From Hassallia sp050875635 (lineage in GTDB: Bacteria; Cyanobacteriota; Cyanobacteriia; Cyanobacteriales; Nostocaceae): a stretch of DNA of 64,000 nt. This document shows, piece by piece, positions 34,666 to 42,546 of the stretch. The DNA lies in the NCBI RefSeq assembly GCF_050875635.1, contig NZ_JBPAOH010000005.1, positions 1 through 64,000 of the forward strand, read 5' to 3'. The notes below the pieces were generated by a model. The model was given only the letters and a program-made list of their open reading frames with translations. It had not been told where the DNA came from and made no database searches. The position numbers were made by a program, and so were the translations under genes. Within the stretch, counting starts at the first letter, position 1, and each line of letters starts with the position of its first letter.

Positions 34666-36453
34666 TTAATTCGTCGGCGAAATCATTCCTCTCAAACCGT
34701 TTCTGTTGAGAAGTTTGAGCATTTCGTTGGCGTTATAGCGACTGCTAAAAACTCCTGCTTGCATGACTCCTCTACCTTGCCAAACCGTAGGAAAAGCACC
34801 CGGTGCAATAAATCGCACTCTTTCTTGCTCACTTTGATTTGCTATTTCCACTATTACTCGATAACGCAAACCGGTTTGGCTAACGCCCATAGACAAAGGC
34901 GATTGACCGCGATACATTGTTGTTGGGTTTTCAGGTGCGCTAGTTGCTTCTAATGATGGGGATGTTGTTTGCGGTGCGTTAAACTCGATTGTGTTAGAAT
35001 CAACCCGCACATAATTCAACTGTGGCGCCAGTGCGTTAGTTGCGATTGGAGATGGCGCAGAAACTGATTCCCGATATCCTGGTAAGCTACTAGGAGTAGG
35101 GAAGCTGGCAAGTTTAGAGATAGGTTGCTGTTGATTTGTAGAAGCCACGGAAAGCGGAGAATTGGCGCTTTGTAGTGGCAGTAGTTGCGGATTCAATCCC
35201 GTCGAAGGAATATTGGTTCTCGGTGATGACGGTTTTAATTTAGGAGTTTCGGATACTCCGGGTGCATCGAAGGTGATTTCTCGATTTGCTGAAGTTGAGG
35301 GTGCTGGATTGTTGGGTAATGAAGCTAACGCACTTCCACCTTGCATATCTATCTTACCGGCGATGCGATCGCTTCCCAAGTTATTTCCAGCCGCAGTAAT
35401 TACTTGTTTTGCAGCAAGCGCGTTAATGTCATAACGAGCATTATTGCGAAACTGATTACCACCGGGTTCTCCTGCGTTACCTAAATCAGGCAAAGCCTGT
35501 GCGATCGCTACTAACCCATCTTCTTTACTGCCCTCAATTACATTATTCCGTAAAATTGGGCGAGCATTCGCTTGAACAACAATTCCGGCTCTGTTGTTTT
35601 TAATTTGATTGCCTACTATCATTGGCGTGGCATTTTTGGCAATATTAATCCCAAAACCCGTTTGTTCAAAAACATTTTCTCGCACTTGCGGACTCGAATT
35701 ACCATCTATGGTGATTCCATTCGCTCCATTGCGATAAAAGTAATTTTTGCTAATAATGGGCGCACTGCTTCCATTGACAGAAATGCCATCTTGTGTGTTA
35801 CCCGTAAAAGTATTTTCGACGATTACAGGATTGCTCGATTCAATCCACAAGCCGTAACCACGGCGATTGGGGTTCGTCACTGTCACCCCAGTTAATCGGG
35901 CTTGGTTTGCTCCGACAATTGTGGCATTTTGTCCGCCAAAGCTGCGACTGAGGTAATCACCACCCCCCTGAATTTCCAGATCGCGTCCTCGGTTGTGGCT
36001 CTCTCCTTGAATTGACACTCCTCTTTTGAGAATTAAAGGAAATATCTCTCCGGTTTGGGTACTGTAGGTACCTTTAGAGAGCATAATTACAGTATTGGGT
36101 TTGGCTAGTTGCAGCGCTTGGGTAATTGTTTTTAAGGGTGCGCGTTCACCACCATTGCCTAGTTTGTCATTTCCGACACTTGGGTTGACAAACAGCACAT
36201 TAACCTGAGACATTGTTTTTTCACCCATAGGCATCTGATTTGGTGCTTTGGGTTGAGCTATGGCGGTGTCGGCAATACCCAACAATGCTGTAGTTACCAC
36301 ACCTACGCCAAGGGTAAAACAAAAAATAGAGGAACGAACAACCAAAAATATTGCTAATTTCAAGTAAGAATCTGGTTTGACATCAAAAGCGATCGCCTTG
36401 GATGGCAGCATATCTGCTTTACGATAGTTAGAAAACACTAGGGGGAAAATCAA
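34666..36453 (-). CDS. exported DUF1565 beta-helix protein with SPOR-like C-terminus
   Basis: 595 aa. Hydrophobic segment SIFCFTLGVGVVTTALLGIA around residues 42-61 ends in an AQP-type cleavage site, so the start may be the second ATG (MLPSKAI at residue 15). DUF1565 follows: LFVNPSVGNDKLGNGGE and VIMLSKGTYSTQTGEIFPLI. Beta-helix rungs run to about residue 330. A Pro/Ser/Thr-rich linker comes next, then a SPOR-like end (VMQAGVFSSRYNANEMLKLL). SPOR domains bind denuded peptidoglycan. The gene is a diverged paralogue of 30641-32107 with a different anchoring module. Confidence 0.83.
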   Translation of the reverse strand: MIFPLVFSNYRKADMLPSKAIAFDVKPDSYLKLAIFLVVRSSIFCFTLGVGVVTTALLGIADTAIAQPKAPNQMPMGEKTMSQVNVLFVNPSVGNDKLGNGGERAPLKTITQALQLAKPNTVIMLSKGTYSTQTGEIFPLILKRGVSIQGESHNRGRDLEIQGGGDYLSRSFGGQNATIVGANQARLTGVTVTNPNRRGYGLWIESSNPVIVENTFTGNTQDGISVNGSSAPIISKNYFYRNGANGITIDGNSSPQVRENVFEQTGFGINIAKNATPMIVGNQIKNNRAGIVVQANARPILRNNVIEGSKEDGLVAIAQALPDLGNAGEPGGNQFRNNARYDINALAAKQVITAAGNNLGSDRIAGKIDMQGGSALASLPNNPAPSTSANREITFDAPGVSETPKLKPSSPRTNIPSTGLNPQLLPLQSANSPLSVASTNQQQPISKLASFPTPSSLPGYRESVSAPSPIATNALAPQLNYVRVDSNTIEFNAPQTTSPSLEATSAPENPTTMYRGQSPLSMGVSQTGLRYRVIVEIANQSEQERVRFIAPGAFPTVWQGRGVMQAGVFSSRYNANEMLKLLNRNGLRGMISPTN

Positions 36454-36809
36454 TTTAGAGCACTCCTTACAACCAAGATAATTTTTTTATACTCAGACAA
36501 CGGCTAGTATGTCGATAATATTACCCAGATATTGACCTATTGGCTACTTTTAATACAAAGTTATGAAGGATTGGGGGCATCGGGCATCGGGCATCGGGCA
36601 TCGGGCATCGGGCATCGGGCATCGGGCATCGGGCATCGGGCATCGGGCATCGTCCAAGTGAAATTCTGAAACTTCTTTTTATTCCCCTTTCCCATTGCCC
36701 CCAATCGAGCGTGCCCATTGCCCATTACCCATTACCTATTACCTATTTTCTATTCCCAATCCGTAATCCCTAATAAATAATCAACTTCAATGCGAAAAAT
36801 ATTGCAAAT
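36454..36809. other. intergenic region holding a heptamer array
   Basis: 356 bases. Contains the ATCGGGC array (36575-36652). TTACCTATTACCTATT near 36725 is another short tandem. No gene or riboswitch recognised before thiE; I see no TPP-type motif. Confidence 0.4.
36575..36652. repeat. ATCGGGC perfect heptamer array, about eleven units
   Basis: GGGCATC repeated almost without variation, in contrast to the degenerate arrays elsewhere. The homogeneity suggests recent expansion. The minus-strand frame (MPDARCP repeats) is an artefact. Confidence 0.85.
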
Positions 36810-37913
36810 ATGAAAGAGGCTGGCTGTGACGATGAAAGCACTAATGGGGTTGTTGTAATGGTCGAGCCATACAGCCAAACAGAGCAGATACAGCATGTTA
36901 TTTACCGCATTTTAGACGCAAATTTAGATCGCGCTCGTGAAGGCTTGCGAATTATTGAAGAATGGTGTCGCTTTGGCTTAAATAATGCCCAATTAGCTCT
37001 TGAATGTAAGCATTTACGACAAGAGATAGCTAATTGGCATACGCCTCAAATGCGGGCGGCACGGGATACACTAGGCGATGCTGGTACTGAGTTAAGTCAT
37101 CCTCAGGAAGAACAACGCGCCAATATAAAATCGTTATTGCAAGCTAACTTCGGTCGCGTACAAGAAGCAATGCGGGTGCTGGAAGAATACAGCAAGCTCA
37201 CTCATCCGAATATGGGGAAAGCTTTTAAGCAGATGCGCTATCGGGTTTATACCCTGGAAAGTACTTTATTAGGTTATCAGCGCCATCAACTGCTATTGCG
37301 ATCGCGTCTTTATCTTGTCACCTCCCAAAGTGAAAATTTACTGTCAACCGTTGAAGCTGCCCTTAAAGGTGGATTAACGCTTTTACAGTACCGCGACAAA
37401 ACCGCTGATGATACTGTGCGTCTAGAACAAGCTATGAAGTTGCGGCAGCTATGTCACAGCTATGGCGCTCTTTTCATCATGAATGACCGAGTAGATTTGG
37501 CTTTGGCAGTAGATGCAGATGGAGTACATCTCGGACAGCAAGATATGCCGATTGCCATTGCCCGACAATTACTCGGACCGCAGCGCTTGATAGGTCGTTC
37601 TACCACAAATTCAAAAGAAATGCAAGGGGCGATTGCCGATGGAGCAGATTATATTGGTGTTGGACCAGTTTATGAAACTCCCACGAAAGTAGGTAAAGCA
37701 GCAACTGGCGTAGAATATGTCAGTTATGCGGCGAAAAATAGTCCGATACCTTGGTTTGCGATTGGGGGAATCGACCCAAATAATATCAACGAGGTGATTG
37801 ATGCTGGTGCCCAACGTGTAGCGGTAGTGCGATCGCTTATGGAAGCGGATCAACCTACTTTAGTAACACAATATTTCCTCTCTCAACTTTATCGCGTTAA
37901 AGCAAATGCGTAA
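36810..37913 (+). CDS. thiE: thiamine phosphate synthase, long cyanobacterial form
   Basis: 367 aa. The C-terminal two thirds (from about residue 165) is the ThiE TIM barrel joining HMP-PP and thiazole phosphate: LYLVTSQSENLLSTVEAAL, LLQYRDKTADD, FIMNDRVDLALAVDADGVHL, GQQDMPI and IGVGPVYETPTK. The N-terminal about 140 residues (YRILDANLDRAREGLRIIEE) form the extra helical domain found in cyanobacterial ThiE. ATG 36810 or 36858 (MVEPYSQ) are possible starts. thiS follows 15 bases later. Confidence 0.9.
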   Translation: MKEAGCDDESTNGVVVMVEPYSQTEQIQHVIYRILDANLDRAREGLRIIEEWCRFGLNNAQLALECKHLRQEIANWHTPQMRAARDTLGDAGTELSHPQEEQRANIKSLLQANFGRVQEAMRVLEEYSKLTHPNMGKAFKQMRYRVYTLESTLLGYQRHQLLLRSRLYLVTSQSENLLSTVEAALKGGLTLLQYRDKTADDTVRLEQAMKLRQLCHSYGALFIMNDRVDLALAVDADGVHLGQQDMPIAIARQLLGPQRLIGRSTTNSKEMQGAIADGADYIGVGPVYETPTKVGKAATGVEYVSYAAKNSPIPWFAIGGIDPNNINEVIDAGAQRVAVVRSLMEADQPTLVTQYFLSQLYRVKANA

Positions 37914-37928
37914 AACAATTCCAAGCTT

Positions 37929-38141
37929 ATGTCTGACCAAATTACACTTTCTATAAACGGGGAAACTCGTACTTGCTCATCCCAAACACCTTTACCCGAT
38001 ATACTCCAAGAATTAGGTTTTAATCTTCGTTTAATAGCGGTGGAGTATAACGGGGAAATTTTACACCGTCAGTTTTGGTCTGACACAAAAATACAGCAAG
38101 GCGATCGCCTTGAAGTAGTCACGATTGTCGGGGGTGGATGA
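37929..38141 (+). CDS. thiS: sulfur carrier protein ThiS
   Basis: 70 aa, beta-grasp ubiquitin-like fold, ending in the required Gly-Gly (VVTIVGGG, with an extra Gly). It carries sulfur as a C-terminal thiocarboxylate for thiazole synthesis. Start ATG 37929, 15 bases after thiE, so both are probably one transcript. No thiG or thiF is visible nearby. Confidence 0.9.
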   Translation: MSDQITLSINGETRTCSSQTPLPDILQELGFNLRLIAVEYNGEILHRQFWSDTKIQQGDRLEVVTIVGGG

Positions 38142-38149
38142 GTCATTGG

Positions 38150-38438
38150 TAATTGGTGAGCCAGTGCGTTGGGGAGGCAGTGCGGTCTTCTCCCAAAGGG
38201 AGAGGCTAGCGCCAAGGGGAGGCAGTGCGTTGGGCGGCTCCGCCGACTTGAAGCACCTGCCGTGGTTTCCCCAAGTGGAGCATCTGCCGTCGGGGATGCC
38301 GACTTGAAGCACAGCCGCGAACCCCGAAGGGGTAATTGGTAATTGGTAATTGGTAATTGGTAATAATTTTTACCATTAACCCCTTTCTTTCTCTTCAAGA
38401 GTCAACTATCGACTATCAACTATCAACTATCAACTAAC
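38150..38438. repeat. composite dispersed repeat plus TAATTGG and CAACTAT heptamer arrays
   Basis: 38150-38325 is a GC-rich, partly self-similar segment (GGGGAGGCAGTGCG occurs twice, GACTTGAAGCAC twice). It is followed by GGTAATT repeats (38329-38363) and CAACTAT repeats (38401-38436). All arrays have a 7-base period. The last one touches the 3' end of the glycosyltransferase gene at 38430. Confidence 0.7.
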
Positions 38439-39647
38439 TCTTGAAGCGTAAAGCGTGCGGTGAAGGGTTTTGCGTTTGGCTAGTTCTTTTCCGATGCGAC
38501 CTAGTTTTTCACGTAGCTGCTGGTCTTTACACAAGCGACTGAAAGCTTGAAAAATTTCACAGCCAGAATTCGGATTAACTAGGATGCCATTTTCTTCATG
38601 GCGAATTGCATCTATGACACCGCCTAAACAAGAAGCAATTACAGGCTTACCGAAGTAACCCGCTTCTAAGTAAACTGCATCAAAACCCTCTATACTGGCG
38701 GATCTGGTGTCAAACAAAGTCAGCATAGCAAATAAATCACAAGCTGCATAGTAGCCGGCTAATTCGCGATCGCTTACATATCCGGCAAAGTGTACCCGTT
38801 TATCTACTCGCAAGCGACGTGCTAAAGATTTCAGTTCTAATTCACAAGCACCTTGCCCACAAAGTATATAGTGAACATCTATCCCCTGAGTCAGCAGTAG
38901 TATTAAGTTTTCAATCACTCGGTCGAACCCTTTACACTTTTCAAGCTGTCCTACTGAAAGAATGACTACAGATGTTTCCGGAATGTTGTACGCTTCACGC
39001 ACGCGAACACGTAAATTATCAAGATTATCAACGCTGGTTGCTACGGCAAATTTTTCCGGTCTGAGGATAGGATTAATTATGTGGGTAGGAGTATTAAATC
39101 GGAAATTAGCTTTTAGGTAATCTTTTATAAATGAACTTTTACAAACAATTCCTTCAGCTCGTATCAGTGTTAATGCGAATAGCGATCGCCACAAGGGATT
39201 GCGTAAAACATGAACTACATCATTGCCATGTAAATAGATAAAAAAACGGATAGGTAATAAATAGCTTAATAGTAACACCGCCAGAAAGTTGTAGCCGTGA
39301 CCCCACTCTATGTAGCGGTAACGATAGCGAAAATAAAGTTGCACGGCTAGCACAAATGACCAGACCAGATTGAGAATATGCTTTATATTATTCTCAACAA
39401 AACCACTACGCCAAAATCTCGGATTTGACCAGCGATAAACCGGAAACTGTTGATCGCGATCGAATGCTTTGTCTCCAGAGCAACTACTCGCTAAAACAAT
39501 TACCCTTTCTGGGTCTTGCAGGCAGCGATTATAGATATATTCTCCAATTCCACCCTGGTTCGGCAAGAAGGTGCGCGATATTACTAAGATGTCAGGAGAG
39601 GCTGTTTTGTCTTGGATTTTTGCATCAATTTGTGATATTTGTTCCAT
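38430..39647 (-). CDS. family 4 glycosyltransferase
   Basis: 405-aa GT-B enzyme. N-terminal ILVISRTFLPNQGGIGEYIY is the acceptor-side loop. A C-terminal donor domain carries ILSVGQLEKCKGFDRVIENL and a GT4 signature EGFDAVYLEAGYFGKPVIA with the two glutamates. There are moderately hydrophobic stretches (FVLAVQLYFRY, NFLAVLLLSYLLPIRFFIYL) that may associate with the membrane. Its 3' end overlaps the CAACTAT repeat array: the last residues (HRTLYASRVS) may be repeat-adjacent. Acceptor unknown. Confidence 0.83.
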   Translation of the reverse strand: MEQISQIDAKIQDKTASPDILVISRTFLPNQGGIGEYIYNRCLQDPERVIVLASSCSGDKAFDRDQQFPVYRWSNPRFWRSGFVENNIKHILNLVWSFVLAVQLYFRYRYRYIEWGHGYNFLAVLLLSYLLPIRFFIYLHGNDVVHVLRNPLWRSLFALTLIRAEGIVCKSSFIKDYLKANFRFNTPTHIINPILRPEKFAVATSVDNLDNLRVRVREAYNIPETSVVILSVGQLEKCKGFDRVIENLILLLTQGIDVHYILCGQGACELELKSLARRLRVDKRVHFAGYVSDRELAGYYAACDLFAMLTLFDTRSASIEGFDAVYLEAGYFGKPVIASCLGGVIDAIRHEENGILVNPNSGCEIFQAFSRLCKDQQLREKLGRIGKELAKRKTLHRTLYASRVS

Positions 39648-40596
39648 GAAAACTTCGCTGTCTAAACTTCTTAATTGTTCATTCTGTGGACTAAAGATAA
39701 GTATGTACTTTTAGTAGATGTTATTAGTGCAGTTTTTTTCACTAATTTTTCCGAATCGGCAACCTTTAATAATCAGTATTTTTTCTCGTTTGTAATCAAT
39801 GAGATGATGTAAGACAATTAATCCCACAAATCATAAATTACGCTATGTTTTGTTAATCATCAAAAATAATTATTAAATTGTTTTTGAGGAAAAAATATTT
39901 TTATTTATATTTGCTAAAGTAAAAGAATCAACAATACTAATTAAGTAGCAATTAGAAAAAAACGACCCGAGCATAATAAGAGTGTAGAGATTGCTAAGTC
40001 TATCTCCTAGAAATAGTTTATCCTAAATACACCCATAATGTGATGCCAAAATGCCGATAATGCTCTGAATCGTGGCGAAAGTGAAGTACATTTAAATGCG
40101 CCCCAAGCGTGGTGTGTGGAGTAGGTGTCGTTTAATTAAAGTTAAAAAGGCGATCGCGACTCCACCGCAATAGAAGGAGACGGCATAACTAGAAAGTGTT
40201 CACTAGTCCTATACAGTCGATGATAACCAAAAATATCTAGAACCATCCATAGAAAATTATTTTGATAACCTTAAAAAAAATTGCAATCCCAAACTGAAGT
40301 TTGACAAAGTTATCCCAGGTGAGTGCGGTGATAAGTTTTTCTGATTGGTAGGCGATCGCACTGTTCTGGCGGGGATAATTAGTTGTACGGTTATCTACTC
40401 CAGAAATCCCCCCTGCGAGCGCGGCACGCCGAGAATAAGAAGCGGTAAATTAAAGGTATAGCGATAGATGAATCTTACACAGAGCTAGTAAATATCAAAA
40501 ATTGAACTCGCTTAGGGTAGGAGTGTCATCTATACACAGACTCCTACCAGTACTAGGAGAAATCATAAGTAATAACGTTTTTCAAGTGACAGTGTT
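39648..40596. other. 949-base intergenic region
   Basis: The longest gene-free stretch in the window. AT-rich in its first third, with two GCGATCGC-containing segments (40151, 40353). No open frame with start signals and no tRNA/rRNA pattern. Only a leader hairpin (40516-40548) before the DUF1517 gene is visible. Confidence 0.4.
40516..40548 (+). promoter_or_regulatory. leader hairpin upstream of the DUF1517 gene
   Basis: GGTAGGAGT, 15-base loop, ACTCCTACC: a 9-bp perfect stem ending 48 bases before the ATG. CTAGGAGAA just downstream (40554) looks Shine-Dalgarno-like but lies 35 bases away from the start. Confidence 0.35.
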
Positions 40597-41595
40597 ATGC
40601 GTAAACAACTACAACAAGCCATCAAACCGCTATTAAAAACTTTGTTTGTCCTCAGCTTAGTGTTTACTTTGGCACTGAGTCACGCTGATGGTGCATTAGC
40701 CGCCCGCAGTGGTGGTAGAATCGGCGGTGGTTCCTTCAGAGCGCCTTCTAGCCGCACCTATGCACCTCCGGGTGGATACGGTGGGGGATACGGCGGTGGC
40801 TACGGTGGCGGCTACGGCGGCGGATATTATCCTGGTGGTGGAGGATTTGGGTTTCCTTTCTTGATTCCCTTCTTTGGTATTGGGGGAGGATTTGGTGGTT
40901 TGTTTACCATCTTAATCTTCTTGGCGATCGCTAACTTCACGGTACAAGCTTTCCGTCGCGCTACCAGTGGCGAAACCGCAGAAGATACAGGCTACAGCAG
41001 CAACCCGAATGTTTCCGTCACTCGTCTGCAAGTAGGTATGTTGGCACAAGCTCGTGACTTGCAACCGGAACTTAACCGAATTGCCGAAACAGCTGACACC
41101 AACTCCCCAGAGGGTAGAGCCGAAATTTTGCAAGAAGCCAGCCTCGCTTTGCTACGCCATCCCGAATACTGGGTATATGCAGGTGGTAGTACACAGCAAG
41201 CACGTTTAAATTCAGCTGAAGCTCAGTTTAACCGTTTAGCACTAGCAGAACGCAGCAAATTTACCGAAGAAACTCTTTCTAACGTTAACAACCAGCTAAA
41301 AGAAGCGACTCCTAAGAATGCTTTACCTGGTGCTGATGTTGACAATCCAACCGACCTAATTACCCAAGGTCCTGGAGAATATATTATTGTCACCCTCTTA
41401 GCGGCGACATTGGGTAAGTTTGAAATTCCCGCAGTCAACAACGTTGACGACTTGCGTCAAGCTTTGCGCCAAATTGGTAGTATCCCCAGCGATAAACTTC
41501 TGGCGATTGAAGTTCTCTGGACTCCGCAAGCTGAAGGCGACACTCTCACCTCTGACGATTTATTGGCAGAGTACGCCGATCTGAAATTAGTTTAA
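40597..41595 (+). CDS. DUF1517 family protein with Gly/Tyr-rich N-terminus
   Basis: 332 aa. Signal-peptide-like start (TLFVLSLVFTLALSHADGALAA), then a Gly/Tyr-rich segment of GGYGGGY repeats (about residues 54-90), a membrane span (LFTILIFLAIANFTVQAF), then the DUF1517 domain with NVSVTRLQVGMLAQARDLQ and LRQIGSIPSDKLLAIEVLWT. The family is conserved in cyanobacteria and plant chloroplasts, probably thylakoid or envelope membrane; function not established. A GTAGTAAG hairpin repeat follows 3 bases after the stop. Confidence 0.85.
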   Translation: MRKQLQQAIKPLLKTLFVLSLVFTLALSHADGALAARSGGRIGGGSFRAPSSRTYAPPGGYGGGYGGGYGGGYGGGYYPGGGGFGFPFLIPFFGIGGGFGGLFTILIFLAIANFTVQAFRRATSGETAEDTGYSSNPNVSVTRLQVGMLAQARDLQPELNRIAETADTNSPEGRAEILQEASLALLRHPEYWVYAGGSTQQARLNSAEAQFNRLALAERSKFTEETLSNVNNQLKEATPKNALPGADVDNPTDLITQGPGEYIIVTLLAATLGKFEIPAVNNVDDLRQALRQIGSIPSDKLLAIEVLWTPQAEGDTLTSDDLLAEYADLKLV

Positions 41596-41598
41596 ACC

Positions 41599-41646
41599 GT
41601 AGTAAGCGCTTCAACGCTAAAGAAAGCGCTGAAGCGCTTACTACGA
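41599..41646. repeat. GTAGTAAG double-hairpin dispersed repeat, copy D
   Basis: GTAGTAAGCGCTTCAACGCT followed by AAGAAAGCGCTGAAGCGCTT and ACTACGA. In this copy the two halves also pair with each other (AGCGCTT...AAGCGCT). It begins just after the DUF1517 stop. Confidence 0.75.
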
Positions 41647-41648
41647 AA

Positions 41649-42260
41649 TTAAAAATAAACAAAATCTTTTACTTGAAATTCTTTCGACTCCTTACGTTTT
41701 CTTTTTTTATCGGCATCATAATAAACAAAATCCAGAACTACTTTATCTCGACCGATTAATTGATAATTTTCTATTCTATCTAAGTAATAATTTTTATTTT
41801 CATAAATTGGCTTTGCTAACTTAATTCCGGGAAAGATAATCTTTTCTTGCTTTAAAACAAATCCCCGCTGTGCATCTGTATCTAACCATGCAGGACTTTT
41901 ATAAACGGCAATATTATAAGATTTAAATTTAATTTCTTGCTCTGGCTGATAAATACCAATTAACAAAAAGATTATAGTAGCATTGTTGAAAATCCAGATA
42001 GAAAGCAAACTTGGTAATAAAAATATCCAAAAATTTATCAGTTTTAGCCACCATCTGCGAAAGAAAAACCCATTAAGTATAAGTAAAAACGGAATCAACA
42101 AGAATAACGCTACAGCGATCGCGTTGAAGGAAGGAAATACAAAACTAAATATTTTAAATATCAAATTTGCTAAAAACAAAACCGAAAGAAAGGTAATAAT
42201 AACCAGATTCAGCAATGGTTGGTTTTTGCTTGGTTTGAAAAACCTGAATAACCGCTTCAT
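41649..42260 (-). CDS. hypothetical membrane protein with three N-terminal spans
   Basis: 203 aa. Hydrophobic segments LNLVIITFLSVLFLANLIF, NAIAVALFLLIPFLLILNGF and FWIFLLPSLLSIWIFNNATI occupy the first half. The remainder is soluble and Lys/Tyr-rich (VLDFVYYDADKKRKRKESKE). Strikingly AT-rich, with few HIP1 sites. No domain recognised. Immediately downstream is the GTAGTAAG copy D, three bases from its stop. Confidence 0.6.
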   Translation of the reverse strand: MKRLFRFFKPSKNQPLLNLVIITFLSVLFLANLIFKIFSFVFPSFNAIAVALFLLIPFLLILNGFFFRRWWLKLINFWIFLLPSLLSIWIFNNATIIFLLIGIYQPEQEIKFKSYNIAVYKSPAWLDTDAQRGFVLKQEKIIFPGIKLAKPIYENKNYYLDRIENYQLIGRDKVVLDFVYYDADKKRKRKESKEFQVKDFVYF

Positions 42261-42354
42261 GAAATTTTCCCTTCATCAGCTTTGGTTTTATTCGACGCGA
42301 AACAAAGAAACGATTCGGGATTTTATATCATGTCCGCATTTATTAACAGATGTC

Positions 42355-42383
42355 GTAGAGACGTTCCACTGGAACGTCTCTAC
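42355..42383. repeat. 29-bp perfect palindrome
   Basis: GTAGAGACGTTCCA, C, TGGAACGTCTCTAC: 14-bp arms with one-base loop. Same family as 23683-23710 and 45447-45475. Confidence 0.85.
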
Positions 42384-42420
42384 ATATATATGTGATTTGT
42401 CGGACATGATTTTACACAAC

Positions 42421-42450
42421 AAAACCGCCTACTATACGAGAGGCGGTTTT
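42421..42450. terminator. intrinsic terminator-like hairpin
   Basis: AAAACCGCCT, ACTATACGAG, AGGCGGTTTTT: 10-bp stem with A-run before and T-run after. It could end the kinase-FGE transcript (its stop is at 42547) from the minus side; read that way the T-run is also present. Confidence 0.75.
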
Positions 42451-42546
42451 TAAACACTTATTTGATGATAGTTCTTCCTTATCAAGATTATAATAACCTA
42501 TTTTTGAATTGCAGTCAATACCTTTCCCAATACAAATTCAACGGCA

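Noticed and set aside
36521..36718. Minus-strand frame encoding MPDARCP repeats
   Set aside because: Translation of a heptamer array. No folded flanks and no ribosome site.
36700..36809. TPP riboswitch before thiE
   Set aside because: I looked for the conserved TPP aptamer motifs upstream of thiE and found only short tandem repeats.
39648..40596. RNA gene or hidden gene in the 949-base gap
   Set aside because: No open frame with start signals and no tRNA-like arms. Only one leader hairpin could be supported.
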